Shown: piece after piece, positions 16,890 to 23,886 of the stretch
Layout of the letters: each line of letters starts with the position of its first letter
How positions within the stretch are numbered: position 1 is the stretch's first letter
From: Rhodospirillales bacterium
GTDB lineage: Bacteria > Pseudomonadota > Alphaproteobacteria > Rhodospirillales > JASLLV01
Direction of reading: 5' to 3'
Length of the DNA: 34,900 nucleotides
Assembly (NCBI GenBank): GCA_030746935.1
Contig: JASLLV010000007.1
Coordinates: 1 to 34,900 of the forward strand
Position numbers and translations under genes: made by a program
Notes under the pieces: generated by a model
What the model was told of the DNA's origin: nothing
Seen by the model: the letters and a program-made list of their open reading frames with translations, nothing else
Database searches by the model: none

Positions 16890-17585
16890 TCACGGCCGCC
16901 GCCCGGGACCGGCAAGCGTCGTCGCCGGCGGGCGTAGGTACAGCGGGACCGGGGCGCGCGAGATCTCACCCGAGCGCGTGCCCATGGCCGCGATTTGCGC
17001 CACATGGATCGCATCCGCGGCGAAGGCGCGCTCGCACAACCGCGCCCCGACGCCCGCGGCGGTAAGCGCTTCCAACCCATCGCGCGCCCCATCGCCGGCA
17101 ACGACAACCTCGCCTTCACAAACCAATCCCGCAAGCTGGTTTCGATCGGCGACGCAAGGCGCGTTGACAGGTTTGCGTTCACGCGAGAACGCCTGCGCGT
17201 AATAACCCGTGCTCTTAGTCGCAAGGACGACGAGCAGGCTCGCGTCGCCGCGTTCGTCTTCCCCGACGGCATGGACGATCGCCTCGAACGTCGTCACGCC
17301 AACGAGGGGAAGACTGGCCGTCATCGCCATGCCCTTGGCGGCGGCGAGACCGATGCGGATACCTGTAAATGTGCCCGGACCGTTGGTGACCGCGATCAGA
17401 TCGAGGTCCCGGAACGCGCAATCCGCCGCCTCCAGGACGTCGCGCACCATCGGCATCAAGGCTTCGGCGTGGCCCCGTTCCATGACCACACGGCGGTTCG
17501 CCAGCACGCGATCGCCTTCGCACAACGCGACCGAGCAGACCGACATCGCCGTATCCAGGCCGAGCACCCTCGGCGACGAAGCCAT
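16890..17585 (-). CDS. tsaB: tRNA t6A biosynthesis protein TsaB
   Basis: TsaB (YeaZ) is the partner that activates TsaD in making N6-threonylcarbamoyladenosine at position 37 of ANN-decoding tRNAs. The 231-residue product begins MASSPRVLGLDTAMSVCSVALCEGDRVLA. It has RGHAEALMPMVRDVLEAADC and the signature NGPGTFTGIRIGLAAAKGMAM (about 66-86). The start at 17585 is supported by GAGGAGGG upstream; the track's ATG 24 nt earlier is less likely. In many Alphaproteobacteria rimI follows tsaB; here no rimI is present downstream. Confidence 0.92.
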   Translation of the reverse strand: MASSPRVLGLDTAMSVCSVALCEGDRVLANRRVVMERGHAEALMPMVRDVLEAADCAFRDLDLIAVTNGPGTFTGIRIGLAAAKGMAMTASLPLVGVTTFEAIVHAVGEDERGDASLLVVLATKSTGYYAQAFSRERKPVNAPCVADRNQLAGLVCEGEVVVAGDGARDGLEALTAAGVGARLCERAFAADAIHVAQIAAMGTRSGEISRAPVPLYLRPPATTLAGPGRRP

Positions 17586-17754
17586 CCTCAAACCCTCCTC
17601 GTGCCGCATCTAAGGGCGGGGCGCGCTTCGCCGACCATCGGCTCCCGTAAAGCGGAACGGGTCCGCGCCCGCCCGATTTCGTGAACGGCGATCGGAGCCC
17701 GATGCGACGACGGCAAGTAGGAAGATCCGAAAATCCGACGGCGAATGGAGACGC

Positions 17755-18531
17755 TCAAAAATGGTAAGCGAAACCAAGGCTTGTGGTGAACTGGAGCTCG
17801 GTTCCCGCCGAATCGACGATGGGGCTGTCAGCGGCGTCGCCAAGCAGGTAGCCGGCCCGCGCCAGGGCAAGGATGCTCCAATTTCGGGACAACTCGTAGG
17901 TGACGTCGAGGTCAATGGCCACGTCTTTGAAGCTCGCGCTCGGGCTGAACTCGGCGAGCCCGCTGCTGCTCGCTTCCTTGGAGTTGATCCCGAAATAAGT
18001 CTTCATCTCGTTTTCATTGTACCAGGTGGCGTTGGGTCGGATGACGACGCGCCAATCGTCGTTGATCCGGGTCCCGTAGGCGGCGCCGAAGTTAATCTGC
18101 AGGCCCTCGGCGTCACCCGCGAGGGACTGGAGCGCCCGGGCATCGAACCGCCAATAGTCGAACGCGAACTCGGCGAAGGCGCCCCCTTGAATTCCGTAAT
18201 CGACCTCGTCGACCCCGGTCGGCATATCGCTGTTCCCGAGGTAATAGGTAAGCACGGGGCCAACGCGGACATTACGGGTCTTGTACGCGTTCCAACCCAA
18301 CCCCTCGGCGGAGTTGAGAAAGGCGATGTCCTTGTAGCGGACATCGACCACCGGAAGCGGCAGGAACTCGAACTCGTCCGATCCGTCGTAAGGCGGCTGG
18401 ACCGTCGCACCGGCCCCTAGCGTGACCCACCAGTCCCCGCCGTCGCGTTTCGACGACCACAGGTCTTGCGCCGTCGCCGGCACCGAGAATCCGAGCACGA
18501 GCGCGATCATCAAAACGCTCCGTTCGATCAT
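17755..18531 (-). CDS. MipA/OmpV-family outer-membrane protein
   Basis: A 258-residue predicted outer-membrane beta-barrel. It starts MIERSVLMIALVLGFSVPATAQ, a Sec signal peptide with likely cleavage after ATAQ. The mature part has alternating aromatic strands (DWWVTLGAGATVQPPYDGSDEFEFLPLPVVDVRYKD, GVDEVDYGIQGGAFAEFAFDYWRFDARAL) and ends in the C-terminal aromatic AYHF typical of OMPs. The MipA/OmpV assignment rests on the N-terminal strand pattern. E. coli MipA scaffolds MltA with PBP1B; whether this one does is unknown. The start at 18531 has GGAGAGGGG 8 nt upstream. Confidence 0.85.
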   Translation of the reverse strand: MIERSVLMIALVLGFSVPATAQDLWSSKRDGGDWWVTLGAGATVQPPYDGSDEFEFLPLPVVDVRYKDIAFLNSAEGLGWNAYKTRNVRVGPVLTYYLGNSDMPTGVDEVDYGIQGGAFAEFAFDYWRFDARALQSLAGDAEGLQINFGAAYGTRINDDWRVVIRPNATWYNENEMKTYFGINSKEASSSGLAEFSPSASFKDVAIDLDVTYELSRNWSILALARAGYLLGDAADSPIVDSAGTELQFTTSLGFAYHF

Positions 18532-18638
18532 GTGCGGGGCCCCTCTCCGGCGTTCCAAGAATCCGATCGTGTTTCCGCGTCGATCCTTTGCGACACTCGG
18601 CCGGGTGCACGTACGCCGGGAACTCGAGCCGAGATGAG

Positions 18639-18644
18639 ATTATA
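18639..18644 (-). promoter_or_regulatory. Putative -10 box of the mipA-like gene
   Basis: A perfect TATAAT on the minus strand about 108 nt upstream of the mipA-like start, with no good -35. The expected -35 zone is covered by two dyads: GGCC-AAAGAAA-GGCC (18655-18669) and CCGAGCG-CTT-CGCTCGG (18670-18686), which may mark an activator or repressor site. Confidence 0.42.
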
Positions 18645-18819
18645 CGACGGCCCCGGCCAAAGAAAGGCCCCGAGCGCTTCGCTCGGCGCACAACAGCCTC
18701 GTACCCGAAAGACGCGAAAAGACGATCACACGGGTCGTCGTACTGTGATAGTGGGTACCAGGGGACGGGACGCAACGAATCGATCCCGGCGGCTGCGGCG
18801 GCGTGATAACCTCGGTTCC

Positions 18820-19884
18820 ATGATCGCTGCGCCACGGGTGGAATCCAGCCGTTTCGCGAAGCGGTTCGGAATTGTGCTCGGCGGACTTCTCGTCGTCGCG
18901 ATCCTGGCCGTCGAACCCGTTGCGCGCGCACGCGCCGCCGATTCCGCGGTGGTGGTGATGTACCATCGCTTCGGCGAATCGCAGCATCCATCCACCAACG
19001 TCACGCTCGAGCAGTTCGAATCTCACCTCGGCGAATTACGCGACGGCGAGTACGCGGTGCGTTCGATCACCGAGATCGTGACCGCCTTGCGCGAGGGCCG
19101 CGCGCTTCCCGAGCGCACCTTAGGACTCACAGTCGACGACGCTTTTCTATCCGTCTATCAGGTGGCATGGCCGCGCCTGCGCGAGGCAGGTTATCCGTTC
19201 ACCCTTTTCGTCGCCACGGACGCGGTGGACCGGGGACTTGGCGGATACATGAACTGGGACCAGATCCGCGAGTTGGTCAGCGCCGGTGTCACGGTGGGCA
19301 GCCAGACGGCGTCGCATTTGCACATGGCCAACGCCGATCGCGAGCGCAACCGGCGCGATATCGAACGATCGAACCGGCGTTTCGTCGAAGAGCTGGGACA
19401 GGCGCCGGCGCTGTTCGCTTACCCGTATGGGGAAGCCAGCCTGGCGGTCGTGGATTTGATCCGCGATGCGGGCTTCGTCGCCGCCTTTGGACAGCATTCC
19501 GGGGTCCTGGGAAGCAGCGAAAACGAGTACTTCCTTCCTCGGTTCGCCATGAACGAAACCTACGGCGGTATCGAACGGTTCCAGCTTGCGGTCAATGCCC
19601 TGGCGCTCCCGGTCACCGAGATCACGCCCGAAGATCCGCTGATCGGGGACCCGAACCCGCCGTCCATCGGATTTACGGTCCTCGCGCCATTGAGCGGTCT
19701 GGACCGACTCGCGTGCTACGCGTCGCACGAGGGACGGGCCAGCCTCGAAAGGCTGGGATCGTCCCGTTTCGAAGTTCGTCTGCGAACGCCGTTACCGGCC
19801 GGCAGGACCCGTCTAAACTGCACCATGCCAACGGATTCAGGACGGTGGCGCTGGTTCGGCCGCCAGTTCTACGTGGCGCCCTGA
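18820..19884 (+). CDS. Polysaccharide deacetylase (NodB homology) family protein
   Basis: A 354-residue exported or membrane-anchored protein with an N-terminal hydrophobic segment (FGIVLGGLLVVAILAVEPVARARA). A NodB-type domain follows: VVVMYHRFGES, the Asp motif LGLTVDDAFLSVY, a metal-motif region VGSQTASHLHM, and FAYPYGEASLAVVDLIRDAGF. The usual SHTxxH reads SQTASH, so the first metal-binding His is replaced by Gln. The C-terminal domain ends LNCTMPTDSGRWRWFGRQFYVAP. The family removes N-acetyl or O-acetyl groups from glycans; the substrate is unknown. The ATG at 18820 gives a sensible signal anchor; the track frame starts too early. Divergent from the mipA-like gene, convergent with bax. 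Confidence 0.85.
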   Translation: MIAAPRVESSRFAKRFGIVLGGLLVVAILAVEPVARARAADSAVVVMYHRFGESQHPSTNVTLEQFESHLGELRDGEYAVRSITEIVTALREGRALPERTLGLTVDDAFLSVYQVAWPRLREAGYPFTLFVATDAVDRGLGGYMNWDQIRELVSAGVTVGSQTASHLHMANADRERNRRDIERSNRRFVEELGQAPALFAYPYGEASLAVVDLIRDAGFVAAFGQHSGVLGSSENEYFLPRFAMNETYGGIERFQLAVNALALPVTEITPEDPLIGDPNPPSIGFTVLAPLSGLDRLACYASHEGRASLERLGSSRFEVRLRTPLPAGRTRLNCTMPTDSGRWRWFGRQFYVAP

Positions 19885-19931
19885 CGGCGACCGTTCCGAA
19901 GTAGGCGGATCGTTCGTGGCGCGGTGACGCG

Positions 19932-20912
19932 TCAAATGGGCGATTCGACGGCGTTTTCGTGCAGGCGCGCGTCGTCGAGTCGGCTGAGATCGTTGGCGCG
20001 GATAATCGTCCGGATCGAGTGAATGTAAGCCTCTCCGCGCTCGGAGTAGCGCATCATCGTCGCGGCGAGCGCTAGTCCGTCCAAGGGCCGCCCGTCTGCC
20101 CGCGCGGCCGCCCGGCCGCTGCGAAATCGGCCGTAGGCGCTATGGGTGTTGAGGTTGTGCGCGTACGCCCGGGCCGAATGGAGCAGGTTGTCGAACGCCT
20201 TGATCTTATGGAACTTTCCGGCGTCCCGCCGACCCGGGATCAGGTGACCGGTGGCGCCAAACACCCATTGTCCGAAGAGCGCGTTTCCTTCGCGCACGAA
20301 CCGCGACGTTCCCCAGCCGCTTTCCTCGGCCGACTGCGCCAGCGCCAGCGACGGCGGAATGATATCCACCCGCTCGAGCAGAGCTTCGAAATCGTCGCGT
20401 TCGACCCCGTAACGATTCGCAAGCGCCACGAGCCACAAGCGCTCAAGCGCGTCGAGCCGATTCCCCGTGGCGACACGGTGGCGCAATGTCCAAATCCGAT
20501 GCCGGTCCGAAATAATCTGCTCGTTGACCCGAAGGATCAACGGCAATACCGACTTGAAGAAAACAGATTTGCGGACCTCGACGGGGGCGATCTCGTCCAT
20601 GTCGGGCGGGATGCTGCCGAGGAACACGCGCGGCACGCGGGAATCGCCGGAAACCACGGAATCCAAGTCGTAGCCAATTTGCGAGAACGAATCATTGAGC
20701 TTGGTCGCCGTGGGGAAGACGAAATGACCCCTCTCGGCCGAGCGCAACTTCGGTCTTATGAGCGGCGGCGGCATGGGAATCGTCGCCCGCAGCGCCAGCA
20801 CTGCCCTCGGCGAGACGGTAGCGGACGCGGGCGGTTGAACGGCTGCGGCGGCGGCGACAAAGGCCACCAGCGCACCGACGACGACGAGCGCGCCTTTTTC
20901 GTACGTCGTCAT
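19932..20912 (-). CDS. Bax-like glucosaminidase-family protein
   Basis: A 326-residue predicted periplasmic protein with an N-terminal signal anchor (MTTYEKGALVVVGALVAFVAAAAAVQPP). The middle matches the E. coli Bax (COG2992) pattern: KSVFFKSVLPLILRVNEQIISDR, then IIPPSLALAQSAEESGWGTSRFVREGNALFGQW (about 190), with the Glu expected for a glucosaminidase-type fold, and AYAHNLNTHSAYGRFR. It probably cleaves peptidoglycan glycan strands; activity is inferred. The track frame uses TTG at 20975 only 3 nt from a GGGGGG stretch. I chose the in-frame ATG at 20912, but the longer form is possible. Confidence 0.82.
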   Translation of the reverse strand: MTTYEKGALVVVGALVAFVAAAAAVQPPASATVSPRAVLALRATIPMPPPLIRPKLRSAERGHFVFPTATKLNDSFSQIGYDLDSVVSGDSRVPRVFLGSIPPDMDEIAPVEVRKSVFFKSVLPLILRVNEQIISDRHRIWTLRHRVATGNRLDALERLWLVALANRYGVERDDFEALLERVDIIPPSLALAQSAEESGWGTSRFVREGNALFGQWVFGATGHLIPGRRDAGKFHKIKAFDNLLHSARAYAHNLNTHSAYGRFRSGRAAARADGRPLDGLALAATMMRYSERGEAYIHSIRTIIRANDLSRLDDARLHENAVESPI

Positions 20913-21067
20913 CTTACGGGCATCGCCCCGATCGGCCCGATGCGCCCGGGCCTTCGACTGTGGAGACGCATGCAAAAGCCCCCCTTCTCACCGTCGATCG
21001 AAGAGCCGGAACGCCCTCCGATGATGCCATCGCATGCGGAGACTTGGCCGGCTTGAAACGATGCAAA

Positions 21068-21096
21068 TCTATAGGGGAGCGGTTACCGAAATGCCA
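21068..21096 (-). promoter_or_regulatory. Putative promoter of the bax-like gene
   Basis: TGGCAT (21091-21096) and TATAGA (21068-21073) on the minus strand are spaced by 17 nt within the 232-nt gap between trpS and the bax-like gene. The -35 is weak. Confidence 0.4.
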
Positions 21097-21144
21097 GCCG
21101 TTTTTGTATGCCGCCTGAGACCGATCCGCCGCTCGGGCAGCACT

Positions 21145-22143
21145 TCAGCTACGCACGAACCCGACGATTTCGAAAACGTCGTCGAGAACCGGCTCGGCCA
21201 GGGCACGCGCGCGGCCGACGCCGTCGCTGAGCACCGTGTCTACGTGATCAGGCTCCGCGATCAAGCGGCGCATTTCGTCTTGGATCGGACCGAGGACGGA
21301 TACGGCGAGGTCCGCAAGATTCTGTTTGAACGTGGAGAACTGTGCACCCCCGTAGCGCTTGCAGACATCGTCCAAGTCGGTGTCGGAAAGGGCCGCGTAG
21401 ATCCCCATAAGATTGCCCGCCTCGGGCCGCCCAGCGACCGCGTCCGGCGCCTCGGGCATGGGATGGGGATCGGTTCGCGCCCTCCGAATCTTGAGCGCAA
21501 TGGCATCGGCGTCATCCGTCATGTTGATGCGCGAGTATTCGGAAGCATCCGACTTGCTCATTTTTTGCGAGCCGTCGCGGAGCGACATTACGCGGGTCGC
21601 CTCGCCCATGATGAGCGGCTCGATCAGGGGAAAGAAGTCGACGCCGAAGTCTGAGTTGAATTTCTGTGCGATGTCGCGAGACAACTCCAGATGCTGCTTC
21701 TGGTCCTCGCCCACCGGAACGTGGGTCGCCTTGTAGAGCAGGATGTCGGCGGCCATCAGGCTGGGATAGATGTAAAGGCCCGCGGACGCGTTCTCGCGGT
21801 GTTTTCCCGCCTTCTCCTTGAACTGGGTCATGCGATTGAGCCAGCCGAGCCGGGTGACGCAATTGAATATCCAGGCGAGCTGGGCGTGGCCGGACACCTG
21901 GCTCTGGTTGAAGATGATGGTGCGCTTGGGATCGAGGCCGGCGGCCAACAGCCCCGCCGTCACCTCGCGGGTATTGCGGCGAAGCTCATCGGGCGCCTGC
22001 CACACCGTGATCGCGTGCAGATCGACGACGCAGAACAGGCACTCATACTCATCTTGCAGCCGCACCCAGTTTCGGATTGCGCCAAGATAGTTCCCGAGAT
22101 GAAGATTTCCGGTGGGCTGAACGCCCGAGAAGATTCGGCTCAT
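21145..22143 (-). CDS. trpS: Tryptophanyl-tRNA synthetase
   Basis: TrpRS charges tRNA-Trp. The 332-residue class I synthetase starts [27 protein letters not shown], with the HIGH-type motif NLHLGN (13-18). It has [47 protein letters not shown] and the KMSKS loop [16 protein letters not shown] (about 195). Length matches the family. The start at 22143 fits the conserved N-terminus; the track's 27 extra residues do not. It follows murJ after 132 nt, as in many Alphaproteobacteria. Confidence 0.97.
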   Translation of the reverse strand: MSRIFSGVQPTGNLHLGNYLGAIRNWVRLQDEYECLFCVVDLHAITVWQAPDELRRNTREVTAGLLAAGLDPKRTIIFNQSQVSGHAQLAWIFNCVTRLGWLNRMTQFKEKAGKHRENASAGLYIYPSLMAADILLYKATHVPVGEDQKQHLELSRDIAQKFNSDFGVDFFPLIEPLIMGEATRVMSLRDGSQKMSKSDASEYSRINMTDDADAIALKIRRARTDPHPMPEAPDAVAGRPEAGNLMGIYAALSDTDLDDVCKRYGGAQFSTFKQNLADLAVSVLGPIQDEMRRLIAEPDHVDTVLSDGVGRARALAEPVLDDVFEIVGFVRS

Positions 22144-22275
22144 GATCGGACCCATCGCCTCCACCGGTATCCTGGGTTCGCGCAAGGCGGGCGCTTTATC
22201 ACCCTTCGCGACGGCGAGCGTCAAGACGGACGACGCTGCTCAGGTCCCGCGGGGACGGGGCGTTCCCTCCACCAA

Positions 22276-23820
22276 TCACCGGCCGCGCCCCAGACCCCGA
22301 AGTTCGGCCCAATTGGCCGCGCCAGTCAACAGCGCAAGGCCGGTAAACGCGCCGAGCCCGCCCGCGACCAGAGCCGCCAGCGAAAGGGCCTCGCTCAGGC
22401 CGTCCGCAGAAAGCGCGTCCGCGAGTAACCGCTCGCCGGCCACGAGCAGCGCCGTCATGGCGGCGGTCGCGACCGCGATGCGGGGGATTCGGCCCCGCAA
22501 CCGCGAATCGGCGACGAAATGCCCGCGCCGTTTCAGGATCACGGCCAAAAGACCTGCGTTGAGCCACGCCGAGATCGCCGTCGCCGCGGCGATGCCCACA
22601 TGCTTGAACGGCCCCATGAGGGCGAGGTTGAGCACCAGGTTGACGGCCATGGCGAGCACCGCCACCTTGACCGGCGCCGCCGTGTCCTGGCGGGCGAAGA
22701 AGCCGGGCGCGAGAACCTTGACTATGACGAAGGCCGGGATTCCCGCGGCATAGACCGCAAGGGCGCCGGCGGTGGCGCGCGTGTCGTCGGGCGTGAACTC
22801 GCCGTGTTCGAACAGGACGCCGATGACCGGACCGGGGATGACCATCAGCGCTGCCGCGGCCGGTAGCGTGAGGAGACAGCCGAACTCGAGCGCCCGGTTC
22901 TGGCTGTCGGCGGCGGCCGCCGATTCTCCCGCCTGGAGCTGGCGCGTGAGCAGCGGTAACAACGCTGTCCCGACGGCGACCCCGATCACGCCCAAGGGAA
23001 GCTGGGTCACGCGGTCGGCGAAGAAAAGGTACGCGATGGACCCGCTCGGAAGCAGCGAAGCGATCAGGGTATCGACGAGCAGGTTGATCTGATACACGCC
23101 CGCGCCGAGCGCCAGCGGGAGCATGCGGCGCAAGAGTTTGCGCACGTCGGCGCTAAGCTGCGGCACGGTGAGCCGTAGCCGTACCCCAGCCCGGTCGCAT
23201 CGCCACAGCAGCCAAATAAACTGGATCGCGCCGGCACCGGCCACCCCCCAGGCCAGCGCATGCGCCGGTGTCTCGGTAAAAGGCGCGAGCCCGACAACCG
23301 CGCCGATCAGGCAGAGATTCAGCAGAATCGGGGCCGCCGCCGCCGCCGCGAACCGGCCGAGCGAATTGAGAATGCCGCCCATCAACGAGACCAGCGAGAT
23401 AAAAATCAGGTAGGGGAACGTGATCCGCGTCAAGAGCACGGCCAACTCGTGCTTTCCAGGCACCGCCGCGAAGCCCGGCGCGAATCCATGAATCACGATC
23501 GGCATTGCAATCTCGACGACCGTCACCACGCCAAGAAGGCACCACAACAGAACGCCAAGCGCGTTTTCCGAGAACGCGCGGGCGGCGGCGGCGCCGTCGC
23601 GTTCCAGGCGTGCCGCGAACAGCGGCACGAAGGCGGCATTGAAGGCACCCTCGGCAAACAGCCGGCGAAACAGGTTGGGCAATTTGAACGCGACGATCCA
23701 GGCATCCGCCCACAGGCCCGCACCAAGGAACGCGGCAACCAGCACGTCGCGAACGAAGCCGAGGATCCGGCTAACCATCGTGAACGCGCTGATGGTGGCG
23801 ATGGAGCGGATCAGAACCAT
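22276..23820 (-). CDS. murJ: Lipid II flippase MurJ
   Basis: MurJ (MviN) moves lipid II across the inner membrane for peptidoglycan synthesis. The 514-residue protein has about 14 hydrophobic helices. Its N-terminus is typical: MVLIRSIATISAFTMVSRILGFVRDVLVAAFLGAG, then ADAWIVAFKLPNLFRRLFAEGAFNAAFVPLF with the conserved Arg residues of the central cavity. QLPLGVIGVAVGTALLPLLTRQ and the LAPGFFARQDTAAPVKVA region also match. The start at 23820 is preferred to 23838 by family comparison. It lies between glnD and trpS in the usual order. Confidence 0.96.
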   Translation of the reverse strand: MVLIRSIATISAFTMVSRILGFVRDVLVAAFLGAGLWADAWIVAFKLPNLFRRLFAEGAFNAAFVPLFAARLERDGAAAARAFSENALGVLLWCLLGVVTVVEIAMPIVIHGFAPGFAAVPGKHELAVLLTRITFPYLIFISLVSLMGGILNSLGRFAAAAAAPILLNLCLIGAVVGLAPFTETPAHALAWGVAGAGAIQFIWLLWRCDRAGVRLRLTVPQLSADVRKLLRRMLPLALGAGVYQINLLVDTLIASLLPSGSIAYLFFADRVTQLPLGVIGVAVGTALLPLLTRQLQAGESAAAADSQNRALEFGCLLTLPAAAALMVIPGPVIGVLFEHGEFTPDDTRATAGALAVYAAGIPAFVIVKVLAPGFFARQDTAAPVKVAVLAMAVNLVLNLALMGPFKHVGIAAATAISAWLNAGLLAVILKRRGHFVADSRLRGRIPRIAVATAAMTALLVAGERLLADALSADGLSEALSLAALVAGGLGAFTGLALLTGAANWAELRGLGRGR

Positions 23821-23886
23821 GGAACCCGACGCGCCCACGCCGCGGCGGCCCGCGGTCGGGACGACCGTGGATCCGAAAATTCCGGG

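Noticed and set aside
17636-17704. Imperfect palindrome between the mipA-like gene and tsaB as a terminator
   Set aside because: The arms (about 10 bp with a bulge) are about 50 nt apart and no T-tract follows; mentioned only as possible relative of the trmB element.
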